A DNA stretch of 53,127 bases, taken from the NCBI GenBank assembly GCA_035527715.1, contig DATKZY010000047.1:1-53127 (forward strand), written 5' to 3'. Of this stretch, positions 1 to 7,745 are shown in pieces; the stretch's first letter is position 1, and each line of letters starts with the position of its first letter. Below the pieces are notes generated by a model. It made no database searches, had not been told where the DNA came from, and saw only the letters and a list, made by a program, of their open reading frames with translations. The stretch comes from DSUN01 sp035527715. Its GTDB lineage: Bacteria; Planctomycetota; PUPC01; DSUN01. Position numbers and translations under genes: made by a program.

Positions 1-72
1 CCCCCCCCCCCCAACCTACGTCGGCTTGCGCGCCGCCCCACCTGCCAGGAATCGAGCGAGGGATTGCGCACC

Positions 73-100
73 TTGACTATCCTGGCGAGCTGGTTATACT
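73..100 (+). promoter_or_regulatory. Sigma-70-like promoter of ietAS
   Basis: A -35 box TTGACT (73-78) and a perfect extended-type -10 box TATACT (95-100) are separated by 16 bases, 47 bases before the ATPase start. It is the only promoter-like site upstream of the AAA ATPase/subtilase pair, so both genes are probably co-transcribed from here. Confidence 0.7.
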
Positions 101-146
101 GGTTACGCGACAGAGCCCTCTGAGGCATGGAACGGAGCAGCGTATT

Positions 147-1133
147 ATGGCGCGATCTGATTTGCTCCTTGACCTCGTGCGCGCAGGCGCGCGTGGCGAT
201 CATGCCTTGTTTCAGAAGGCGTTGGAGGCCCTCGTTGCCGAGGAACGTGGGAACCAGCACCATATCCTCGCCGATCGCTTGGCAGCCCACCTTCGGATCA
301 ACGGTGGCGCTGCCTCTCCGCCCGTTCCCGCGCAACGGAACGGTGCCCTCGTGGACCTCTTCTACGAGATCGTGCCACAACGCCGCCTGGACGACCTAGT
401 CCTCCCTGAGCCGGTGACGTCAGCGTGTCGTGAACTCATCGAGGAGCACTGCAGGGCTGACCTTCTCCGGTCCCACAACATGGAACCCCGGCACCGCATC
501 TTGCTCGCGGGACCCCCGGGGAATGGGAAGACGTCGCTTGCCGAAGCACTCGCTGCCGAACTGGCGCTGCCACTCCTTGTTGTACGCTACGAATCTGTCA
601 TTGGGAGTTACCTGGGCGAGACAGCCGTCCGCCTTGCTCGGCTTTTCGAGCAGGTGCGACCTCGACAGTGCGTCCTGTTCTTCGATGAGTTCGATGTCGT
701 GGGAAAGGAGCGCGGGGATGTCCACGAGACTGGGGAGATCAAGCGTGTCGTAAGCTCCCTCTTGCTGCAGGTGGATGCTCTTCCCACCTATGTTATCGTG
801 GTTACCGCAACGAACCACCCCGAACTTCTTGACCGCGCCGTGTGGCGTCGGTTCCAGTTGCGGCTTCGTCTGCCGGCGCCCACGGGGGCCGCGATTGCGG
901 AGTGGTTCCGTAAGTTCGAGAAGCGCCTTGGTTGCTCCTTGGGGCATACTAGCCAGGCTCTCTCCAAACACCTGAAGGGGTTGAGCTTCTCGGAGCTTGA
1001 GCAGTTCACCCTAGACGTTCAGCGCCGTTACGTGCTTTCGGTACCCAATGGAGAGCTCCGGTCCATTGTCGCGGAACGCCTCGCCCAGTGGAAGCAGCGG
1101 TTTGCCCTAAGGCAGACTGAGAGGGGGAGCTAG
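147..1133 (+). CDS. ietA: AAA ATPase of an IetAS-type system (IetA)
   Basis: A 328-residue cytoplasmic AAA ATPase. Seen: Walker A GPPGNGKT at 122-129, Walker B with acidic pair D180-E181 in LFFDEFD, a sensor-1 stretch (VVTATNH near 215) and LDRAVWRRF at 228-236 with arginine-finger candidates R234/R235. The N-terminal ~100 residues are a helical, family-specific region. It starts 3 bases before the protease gene's start codon, and the protease's ribosome binding site lies inside its last codons, so the two are translationally linked. Known: small AAA ATPase plus subtilisin-like protease pairs were described as ietA/ietS, a toxin-antitoxin pair stabilising plasmid pTiC58, and later as anti-phage ietAS, with the ATPase acting as the antitoxin/regulator. 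The upstream ATG at 127 is in another frame; 147 fits the AAA frame. Codon third positions are less GC-biased than in the rest of the window, consistent with transfer. Assignment to IetA is by motif, length and partner. Confidence 0.85.
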   Translation: MARSDLLLDLVRAGARGDHALFQKALEALVAEERGNQHHILADRLAAHLRINGGAASPPVPAQRNGALVDLFYEIVPQRRLDDLVLPEPVTSACRELIEEHCRADLLRSHNMEPRHRILLAGPPGNGKTSLAEALAAELALPLLVVRYESVIGSYLGETAVRLARLFEQVRPRQCVLFFDEFDVVGKERGDVHETGEIKRVVSSLLLQVDALPTYVIVVTATNHPELLDRAVWRRFQLRLRLPAPTGAAIAEWFRKFEKRLGCSLGHTSQALSKHLKGLSFSELEQFTLDVQRRYVLSVPNGELRSIVAERLAQWKQRFALRQTERGS

Positions 1134-1136
1134 ACC

Positions 1137-3725
1137 ATGCCTGAACGGCCTTTGCTCATTCTCCCCACACCTGGACACCCCGTCCCCAGGCGGCTTGGAG
1201 GCGGTGGTGGAGTGCATCTGCACCGTCCCAGTGTCGAGCGGCAGGAGCAACGACTCGGGCCTCGATTTGCAGCGCTTGGGCAAGCCTTCGAAGCCCAGAG
1301 CATGAGATTGAAGGTGGAGGCCAGCGGCCTCGCACCGGAGGAAGTGCTGGTACTGGAGACGGCTGGCCCTGTCGAGGATTTCATTGTCGCAGTACGCCAC
1401 ACGAAGGGCATGGAATGGCTCGCGGAGATAGAGGACGATTGTATTCCCCCCGACGATGACTTCTTCAGTCTCAACAAGAAGGGGGAGGCCCTGCCTGGGA
1501 AGACCCTACGCGGCAGGGTGTTCCTTGTCTTCACGAACCAGCGGGCGCTGCACGAGCTTCTATCGCTCTGGGAGCGGTGGTGTCACGGCCAACCATTCGC
1601 ACGAGGCAAGACGAAATGGAGCGACGTATTTGCGCAACTGAGGGACATCAGGCCATGGGACGTTCGCGATCGGCTGATCGAGACCCATGCCCTTGAGGAT
1701 TGGGAGGACAGCATCGAAAATGGCGCCGAGAGCATACGATGCGAGATAGAGTTGTGGTTCCGGCAAGAGTCGACGTCGCGCGAGGCGGCGCGTAAACGGG
1801 TCTCGAAGCTCGTCGCAGCAGAGGGAGGACGCGTTCTGGGCCAGTCGGTGATCCCTGAGATTGCCTATCACGCCATGCTCGCCGAACTTCCCAAAGCCGC
1901 GGTCCAGCGTGTGCAAGAATCAGCGGGAACCGATGTCGCCCTGGTCCTATGTGAGCAGGTTCAGTTCTTCCGCGCGACGGGCCAGATGGCAACGAGCATG
2001 CCGGACGGCGAAGTCGGCCACGACACTGCCTCCCTACCCCCGAGTCAGCCAGTGGGAACCCCTGTGGCGGCTCTCCTCGATGGTCTGCCGCTTGAGAATC
2101 ACCGGCGCCTGGTTGGGTGGCTAAGGGTAGATGATCCAGACGACCTCGGGAGGCTGTACCAAGCGGAAGAGCGGCGCCACGGGACTGCGATGGCCTCGCT
2201 CATCCTACACGGTGACCTCAACGCAATGGCTGCGGCACCAGCCCGTTCTCTTTACGTCCGCCCGATCCTTCGGCCCAACGTTCGGGACTGGCGCAGACAC
2301 GAGGAGTCTGCACCGGAGAACGTGCTGTTCGTGGACCTACTGCATCGCGCCGTCAGGCGCCTTCACGTGGGAGAGGGTGACCAACCCCCGGCGGCGCCTT
2401 CGGTTCGCGTGGTGAATCTCTCCATCGGGATCCGGGATAGGCTTTTTGACGGTGCGCTGACCCCGTTGGCGCGGTTGTTGGACTGGCTTGCCTGGGAGCA
2501 CAAACTTCTCTTCGTCGTAAGTGCCGGGAATCACCATCGCCTAATCGAGACCCGCGTGAGGCTTGCTGATTTCGCTGGGCTGCGGCCTGAGCAAGTGGAA
2601 GAGGAGGTGATCAAGGTCATTGCGGCTGACATGCGGAACCGGCGCCTACTCTCCCCCGCTGAAGCCGTCAATGTGCTCACGGTCGGAGCCCTACACGAGG
2701 ATCAGGCTCCCGGACCGCCCGTCCCGAGAGCGATCGATCCTTTCTGCTCTCCGAAACTGCCAAGCCCCAACAACGCTTTGGGGATGGGATTCCGCAGAGG
2801 CATCAAGCCGGAGGTCCTCGCCCCTGGTGGCAGGGTAGTCCTGCAGGAGAGGCTACTGTCGGGACCAAACGCCGCTTTCGAGCCATATTGCGGGACCCGC
2901 GCTCCTGGCCAACTGGTGGCGTGTCCTGGGACTTCACCCGGCGACCTGTCCGCTACCTGGTATACGCGGGGAACAAGCGGCGCAGCAGCCATGGTGACCC
3001 GCGCCGCCACGCTTCTGTACGATGTTCTCCAGGATCTCCGTCTGCAACCAGGTGGCGAGGTGATAGATGCCGTGCCAGCGGCGATCTGGCTGAAGGCGCT
3101 CCTAGTGCATTCTGCAGAATGGGGGGATGCAGGCCCCGTGCTTGAGGGGATTCTGAGGACGCAAGACAACAGCAAGCAGTTCAAGGAGTACATCACAAGA
3201 CTCCTGGGATATGGCGGAACAAACCCTGCCAGGAGTTCGGAGTGCACGGAGTATCGCGTCACAGCCCTGGGTGGGGGCTCGTTGGCTGCGGACAAGGCCC
3301 ACGTGCACCAATTCCCGCTCCCGCCATCTCTGAGCGGTGTGCGTGGCTGGAGGCGCTTGACGGTCACCCTGGCGTGGCTCACCCCGATCAACCCCCTGCA
3401 TCAAGCTTGGCGGAGGGCGGATCTCTGGTTCAACCCCTTGGACCACCCCCTTCGCGTCGACCGCCAACAGGCAGATTGGCAGGCTGTGCAGAGAGGGACG
3501 GTGCAGCACGAGGTCTTCAAAGGTGTCCGAGCATCAGCTTTCACAGACGGCGAGTCGATCGGTATCCAGGTGAACTGCAAGGCAGGTGCAGGCACATTGG
3601 AGCAGTCCGTGCCATACGCCCTCGCCGTGTCCCTCGAAGTAGGCGAGGAGATAGCGATACCCATATACGATGAGGTCCGCGTTCGCATCCAGGCTGCTCG
3701 TGTTCGGGTTCAGCCCGACCAATAG
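1137..3725 (+). CDS. ietS: Subtilisin-like serine protease of an IetAS-type system (IetS)
   Basis: An 862-residue S8-family protease, probably the toxic or effector half of the pair. Seen: an N-terminal region of about 300 residues without recognised motifs, then the subtilase domain with catalytic D315 (ALLDGLP), H348 (RRHGTAMAS), oxyanion N465 (VSAGNHH) and S614 (GTSGAAAM). A beta-rich C-terminal region of about 190 residues follows. The full triad is intact, so it should be active. No signal peptide is visible, so it acts in the cytoplasm, unlike most subtilases. The start ATG sits 3 bases after ietA stops, behind a GAGGGGGAG ribosome binding site. Known: IetS is toxic without IetA, and ietAS protects against phage in reporter assays. 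Whether this pair defends a chromosome or stabilises a mobile element cannot be told here, as the window begins just upstream. Confidence 0.85.
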   Translation: MPERPLLILPTPGHPVPRRLGGGGGVHLHRPSVERQEQRLGPRFAALGQAFEAQSMRLKVEASGLAPEEVLVLETAGPVEDFIVAVRHTKGMEWLAEIEDDCIPPDDDFFSLNKKGEALPGKTLRGRVFLVFTNQRALHELLSLWERWCHGQPFARGKTKWSDVFAQLRDIRPWDVRDRLIETHALEDWEDSIENGAESIRCEIELWFRQESTSREAARKRVSKLVAAEGGRVLGQSVIPEIAYHAMLAELPKAAVQRVQESAGTDVALVLCEQVQFFRATGQMATSMPDGEVGHDTASLPPSQPVGTPVAALLDGLPLENHRRLVGWLRVDDPDDLGRLYQAEERRHGTAMASLILHGDLNAMAAAPARSLYVRPILRPNVRDWRRHEESAPENVLFVDLLHRAVRRLHVGEGDQPPAAPSVRVVNLSIGIRDRLFDGALTPLARLLDWLAWEHKLLFVVSAGNHHRLIETRVRLADFAGLRPEQVEEEVIKVIAADMRNRRLLSPAEAVNVLTVGALHEDQAPGPPVPRAIDPFCSPKLPSPNNALGMGFRRGIKPEVLAPGGRVVLQERLLSGPNAAFEPYCGTRAPGQLVACPGTSPGDLSATWYTRGTSGAAAMVTRAATLLYDVLQDLRLQPGGEVIDAVPAAIWLKALLVHSAEWGDAGPVLEGILRTQDNSKQFKEYITRLLGYGGTNPARSSECTEYRVTALGGGSLAADKAHVHQFPLPPSLSGVRGWRRLTVTLAWLTPINPLHQAWRRADLWFNPLDHPLRVDRQQADWQAVQRGTVQHEVFKGVRASAFTDGESIGIQVNCKAGAGTLEQSVPYALAVSLEVGEEIAIPIYDEVRVRIQAARVRVQPDQ

Positions 3726-3820
3726 CACCCTGTCGGTCGAACTCGCCGCCATGCGCCCCGAGGCCACTGGCGTTCAGGTGACGTTACTGGTCCGGCGCTG
3801 CGCTCCGTGGGGTACACCAG

Positions 3821-3856
3821 GAACCGGGAAAACTGGGAGGACTGGGAAAACTCAGG
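3821..3856. repeat. Short tandem array, 9 bp x 4
   Basis: Four consecutive 9-base units of the type AAACTGGGA (first GAACCGGGA, last AAACTCAGG diverged). It lies in the spacer after ietS. One of 13 sites of this class in the window. Confidence 0.75.
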
Positions 3857-3960
3857 GGGTTGTGGTTTGCCCCGAGAGCAGCCACAACCTGTTTGGTGCT
3901 TTGGTGGAAAGTAGAAAGTTAAGACCTGACCCCAGGCACCCAAAAGTAGGAGAGTCTGGC

Positions 3961-4061
3961 GAGTCTGGTCGACTCTGAGCCGGAAGGCCGAGAATCGCCG
4001 ATCCGCGAGTCGGGACACCGGCGAGTCTGGGCGAGACTGAGCCGGAAGGGCGAGAATCGCC
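3961..4061. repeat. Imperfect 39-bp direct repeat, 62-bp period
   Basis: Copy 1 (3961-3999) and copy 2 (4023-4061) differ at 4 of 39 bases. Both carry the cores CTGAGCCGGAAGG and CGAGAATCGCC. The function is unknown and no reading frame runs through it. Confidence 0.75.
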
Positions 4062-4102
4062 AAACGGCGAGTCGAGGACGAGGACGAGGACGATTCCAGA
4101 CC

Positions 4103-4130
4103 GTCCACTGTCCACTGTCTACTGTCCACT
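4103..4130. repeat. Short tandem array, 7 bp x 4
   Basis: Four consecutive GTCCACT units, the third being GTCTACT. They are enclosed by the 6-base inverted pair CCAGAC (4096-4101) and GTCTGG (4136-4141). Confidence 0.8.
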
Positions 4131-4165
4131 CTCCTGTCTGGTTGCGACCGAAGGCCGCGATGGGC

Positions 4166-5416
4166 TCAGCGAATGGCCACCACCCGCCCCGTGTTCCGCG
4201 CCTGCTCGGCGGCGAAGACGATGAGGTGGCTTTCGAGGGTCTCCTGGGGGCCGGAGAGGACGAGGCCGGGGTCGCCCTGGGCGATGGCGGCGAGGAAGTT
4301 GTGCATCAGCCCGAAGTCGCCGCCGCCGTGGCCGCCCAGCACCGTGGGGTCGGGCGCCGTGGTGTCAATCACCTCGGTCGCGTCGGTCAGGAAGTCGTAG
4401 CGCTCGATCTTCGCTCCGTCGCCGTGGACTTCGCCGCGGGTGCCGAAGATGCGGGTCTTGCGGTGTCCGCCGCGGTTGAAGGCGGTCATCGTGAAGGTGG
4501 CCGTGCGGCCGCCGGCGAACTCCATTGACACCACCTGGTGGTCCACCACGTCGTTGTCGCAGGCGTAGACGCAGCGGCCATACGGCCCGGTGCGGAGGGC
4601 CTCGAGCACGCTCTCGCGGGTGGGCTGAGGCGTCAACACGTCCAGCGGCCAGCCCGTGCGCCCCTTGTCGAGCCGGTCGCGGAGGTAGATCTTCAGGGCC
4701 GAGTAGGGGCAGGCGGCCTCGACGGCGCAATCGAGACACCGGTCTGCCGCGCCCTGTGGCGCCTCCTCCTTGCGGAAGTGCTTGAGCGTGCCGAAGGAGG
4801 CGACGCGGAGGCAGGGGACGCCCATCACGTAGCGAATCCAGTCGAGGTCGTGGCACGACTTGGCGAGGAGCATGGGCGAGGAGAGGACGGAGTTCCGCCA
4901 GTTGCCGCGGACGAACGAGTGGGCCTGGTGCCAGTAGCCGACGGGCTCGAGGTGTTGTACGCTCACGATGTCGCCCACGGCGCCCGCGTCGAGGAGGGCC
5001 TTGAGCTTCTGGGTGTAGCTCGTGTAGCGCATCACGTGGCCGACGGCGAAGACCACGCCCGCGCGGGTCACGGCCGCGACGATGCGGCGGCAGTCGCGCG
5101 CGGTCGGCGCCATCGGCTTCTCGAGCAGGATGTGGTAGCCCTTGCGGGCCAGCGCGATGGCGGGGCCGGCGTGCATGTCGTCCTGCGTCGCGACGACGGC
5201 TGCGTCGGCGAAGCGCTTGCGGCGGGCGAGGGGCCGCCAGTCGGTGAACACGCTCTTCTCGGGGATGGCGTGGACGCGGGCGAGATTGTCCCGGTAGTAG
5301 TCGCGCGGCTCGGCGACGCCGACGACCTTGGCTTCCCCTGGATACTTCGCCGCATACGACGCATAGCCGGTTCCTCTCGAGCCGGCCCCGACGATGACGA
5401 GGGTCACAGGGGGCAT
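4166..5416 (-). CDS. Gfo/Idh/MocA-family oxidoreductase with a cysteine cluster
   Basis: A 416-residue NAD(P)-dependent sugar or inositol dehydrogenase-type protein. Seen: Rossmann motif GAGSRG at 10-15, the family signature EKP at 99-101, and H189-D190-x-D192 in the catalytic region. An unusual Cys set, C227, C230 and C236 (CLDC...CPY), occurs in one branch of the family. The start ATG at 5416 has a strong GGAAAGGAGA site; an in-frame upstream start at 5482 has none. It overlaps the end of the methyltransferase gene by 13 bases and is last in a minus-strand group with a sulfatase, which fits catabolism of sulfated or modified sugars. The substrate cannot be read from sequence. Confidence 0.85.
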   Translation of the reverse strand: MPPVTLVIVGAGSRGTGYASYAAKYPGEAKVVGVAEPRDYYRDNLARVHAIPEKSVFTDWRPLARRKRFADAAVVATQDDMHAGPAIALARKGYHILLEKPMAPTARDCRRIVAAVTRAGVVFAVGHVMRYTSYTQKLKALLDAGAVGDIVSVQHLEPVGYWHQAHSFVRGNWRNSVLSSPMLLAKSCHDLDWIRYVMGVPCLRVASFGTLKHFRKEEAPQGAADRCLDCAVEAACPYSALKIYLRDRLDKGRTGWPLDVLTPQPTRESVLEALRTGPYGRCVYACDNDVVDHQVVSMEFAGGRTATFTMTAFNRGGHRKTRIFGTRGEVHGDGAKIERYDFLTDATEVIDTTAPDPTVLGGHGGGDFGLMHNFLAAIAQGDPGLVLSGPQETLESHLIVFAAEQARNTGRVVAIR

Positions 5417-6207
5417 CTTGTCTCCTTTCCGTGCGGTGCGGAGGCCCGGCGGGGCTCGCTGAGGTCGAGAACCACGGCCCACGCGTACCTCCTCAGGAAC
5501 GGGAGCGCGAAGAACAGAGCGCGGTCCATCGCGCTCAGGAGGCGGTCGGCGATGCCGAAGAGCCTGGTGTTCCTGAGAGGGACCGCGGCGGGCGTGAGCA
5601 GGTTGAAGAACCTGGCCTCGACGCGGCGGAAGTGCCGCCGCGCCAGCCGGAGGTCTCTCATCAGAAGCGGATGCTCGTCGGCAGTCCTCATCGTCGGCGT
5701 GCGTTTCCGGTAGAGGTTGATGAGGGGGTTGTGCCCCAGGGGCTCGATGAACACGGCGTGCCCGTCGTCCGACAGGGCTCTCGCCAGCTCGGCGTAGGCC
5801 CTGGGCAGGTCGAGGTGGTGGAGGATGCCGGTGCCGATGGCCACGTCGAAGGCTGCGGCGGGGAGTTGCAGGGCCTCGGCGTTCATCACGCGGTAGTCGG
5901 CGGCGATCCCGTTCCTCGCGGCATTCCCCCGAGCGGTGTGGATCGCCTCCTCGGAGAGGTCAATCCCCGTCACGCTCGCCGCCGCCTGGGCGAACAGCAA
6001 CGAGTTGCTCCCCGTCTTGCACCCTCCGGTTCCGCAGCCGTATTCGAGGACACGCTTGCCCCTGCACAGGGCGAGGACGCGGCGGCGGTAGAAGGCGCGG
6101 GCGGGCTCCATGACCGAGTAGAACTTGTCGGTGGGCTGCCGCGACGAGTCGTCCTCCCAGCGATGGTCGTGGAACGCCTTCTCGCGTTGCAGCTTCTCCT
6201 CCGCCAT
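5404..6207 (-). CDS. Class I SAM-dependent methyltransferase
   Basis: A 267-residue cytoplasmic methyltransferase. Seen: motif I VLEYGCGTG at 53-61, followed within ten residues by KTGSNS, and the acidic motif II residue D83 in GIDLS. A C-terminal hydrophobic, basic tail of about 60 residues is reminiscent of UbiE/Methyltransf_11 proteins that act on glycans or lipids. It starts 19 bases after the sulfatase stops and overlaps the following oxidoreductase gene, so it is probably part of the same transcript. The ribosome binding site is weak, suggesting coupling. The substrate is unknown. Confidence 0.85.
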   Translation of the reverse strand: MAEEKLQREKAFHDHRWEDDSSRQPTDKFYSVMEPARAFYRRRVLALCRGKRVLEYGCGTGGCKTGSNSLLFAQAAASVTGIDLSEEAIHTARGNAARNGIAADYRVMNAEALQLPAAAFDVAIGTGILHHLDLPRAYAELARALSDDGHAVFIEPLGHNPLINLYRKRTPTMRTADEHPLLMRDLRLARRHFRRVEARFFNLLTPAAVPLRNTRLFGIADRLLSAMDRALFFALPFLRRYAWAVVLDLSEPRRASAPHGKETRCPL

Positions 6208-6226
6208 CGCCGAGTTCTTTCTGCGT

Positions 6227-7726
6227 TCAGCGGATGGACTTCTCGGGGAGCACGGACTTGACGCCTTCGTCGAGGGGCATGCGATCGGGGAGGGCGCCGG
6301 CGGTGGCCATGAGGCGCTGAAGCTCGGCCCTCAACTGGGCCACCCGCGGGGCCTGGGCGGGGTCGTCAATGAGGTTCTTCGTCTCCAGCGGGTCGGCCTT
6401 GAGGTGGTAAAGCTCGGCCTTGTGGCGGTCGGGCTTCCCGTCGCCGTGGGGGTAGTGGATGTACTTCCAGTCGTCGGTGCGCACGCCGCGGACGTTGGGC
6501 GTGTAGGGGAACTGCTTCTCGTAGTCGTAGGTGTAGTACCACGAGGAGCGCCAGCCCGCGGGGTCGCCGCCGGCGAGGCGCCGCCACGACTGGCCGTGGA
6601 CCTTGGGCAGCGGTGGAGCGCCGCAGACGTCGAGGATGGTCGGGGCCAGGTCCACATTGAGCACCATGTCGGACACTACAGTGTGTGGCCGAATGAGCGC
6701 GGGGTAGCGGGCGAGGAGGGGGATGCGGATGCTGGCCTCATGCATCGTCCGCTTGTCCATCATCCCGTGCTCGCCGAGGAAGAAGCCGTTGTCGCCGACG
6801 AAGACGATGAGCGTGTTGTCGAGCTGGCCCGACCGCTTGAGGGCGTCGTAGAGGCGGCCGACCGAGTCGTCGAGGCTCTTGATGGTGGCGTAGTAGGCAC
6901 GGCAGAAGGCGGCGAAGGCGGCGACGGCCTCGGGGCGGCGGTCGGGGAACTCCTTCCTGAAGCCCCAGAGCGGGCCGTAGATGCCGTGCCAGGTGTCGAG
7001 CCGCTGGCGAATCCAGTCGGGCTTGCCGTCGAGGGCGAAGGCCGTGGCGGGATACTCGATCTTCGCGTTGTCGAACAGGTGCTCGTACCGCGGTTCGGGC
7101 GTGTTGGGCGAGTGGGGGGCCTTGTGGCCGAGCATGAGCAGGAACGGCTTGTCGTGGGGCCGCTGCTGGGCCACCCAGTCAATGGCGAGGTCGGTGACGC
7201 GGGTGGTGTAGTAGCCCTTGAGCACGTCGCGGGTGCCGTTGATGTTGAACTCGGTGTCGTAGTATTTCGCCTGGCCTTTGTGGGAGGCCCAGAAGTCGAA
7301 GCCGGGGCGGCGTTCGTCGCTCTTCTCGTTCATGTGCCACTTGCCGATGTAGGCGGTGGCATAGCCGGCGGCCTGGAGCTGGCGGGGGAAGCTCGGCAGG
7401 TCGTTCGGGTAGTCGGTGAAGTTGTTGGTGATGCCGTGCGCGTGGGCGTAGAGGCCCGAGAGCATCGAGGCGCGGCTCGGCGAACAGAGCGACGTGGTGC
7501 AGAAGCAGTTGGCGAAGTGCGCCCCCTCGGCGGCGATGCGGTCGAGATTGGGCGTCTTGAGGAACGGATGCCCCGCGCAGCCCAACGCGTCCCACCGCTG
7601 GTCGTCTGTGAGGATGAAGACGACGTTGGGCCGCGTGGCCCGCCGCCCCGTGGGGAGGCGCTGGCACGACAGGCCGGCAGCGGCGGCGCCGAGGGCCGCG
7701 GTCTTCAGGAAGTCGCGTCGTTTCAC
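6227..7726 (-). CDS. Tat-exported type I sulfatase
   Basis: A 499-residue arylsulfatase-family enzyme that hydrolyses sulfate esters, probably on polysaccharides. Seen: twin-arginine signal RRDFLK at 3-8 followed by a hydrophobic stretch, metal-binding LTDDQR near 39-44, and the formylglycine motif CSPSR at 81-85 (C81 modified by an FGE or anSME). GDNGFFLGEHG in the second half is typical of the family's metal site. The start is a GTG behind AGGGGAACG. It stops 19 bases before the methyltransferase gene and begins 19 bases after the EF-hand gene ends. Planctomycetes carry many such sulfatases. The exact substrate is unknown. Confidence 0.93.
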   Translation of the reverse strand: MKRRDFLKTAALGAAAAGLSCQRLPTGRRATRPNVVFILTDDQRWDALGCAGHPFLKTPNLDRIAAEGAHFANCFCTTSLCSPSRASMLSGLYAHAHGITNNFTDYPNDLPSFPRQLQAAGYATAYIGKWHMNEKSDERRPGFDFWASHKGQAKYYDTEFNINGTRDVLKGYYTTRVTDLAIDWVAQQRPHDKPFLLMLGHKAPHSPNTPEPRYEHLFDNAKIEYPATAFALDGKPDWIRQRLDTWHGIYGPLWGFRKEFPDRRPEAVAAFAAFCRAYYATIKSLDDSVGRLYDALKRSGQLDNTLIVFVGDNGFFLGEHGMMDKRTMHEASIRIPLLARYPALIRPHTVVSDMVLNVDLAPTILDVCGAPPLPKVHGQSWRRLAGGDPAGWRSSWYYTYDYEKQFPYTPNVRGVRTDDWKYIHYPHGDGKPDRHKAELYHLKADPLETKNLIDDPAQAPRVAQLRAELQRLMATAGALPDRMPLDEGVKSVLPEKSIR

Positions 7727-7745
7727 AGCGTTCCCCTCAATGTGG

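Larger units (their letters stand above)
3726..4165. other. Gene-free, repeat-dense spacer between convergent genes
   Basis: No credible gene. In order it holds: a four-copy 9-bp array (3821-3856); an inverted repeat GGTTGTGG/CCACAACC (3858-3865 and 3882-3889, 16-base loop); a REP-like core AAGACCTGACCCC (3921-3933); two 39-base direct copies (3961-3999, 4023-4061); a GGACGA run (about 4073-4092); and a four-copy 7-bp array (4103-4130) framed by CCAGAC/GTCTGG. It looks like a sink for small repeats at the edge of the possibly acquired ietAS pair. No T-tract terminator was seen. Confidence 0.7.

Noticed and set aside
1..12. Poly-C run at the window start
   Set aside because: Twelve C's at the very edge are more likely a sequence-end artefact than a biological element.
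4073..4092. GGACGA hexamer run as a further member of the array class
   Set aside because: It has a 6-base simple repeat without the 7-9 bp unit, so it was left as ordinary low-complexity sequence.
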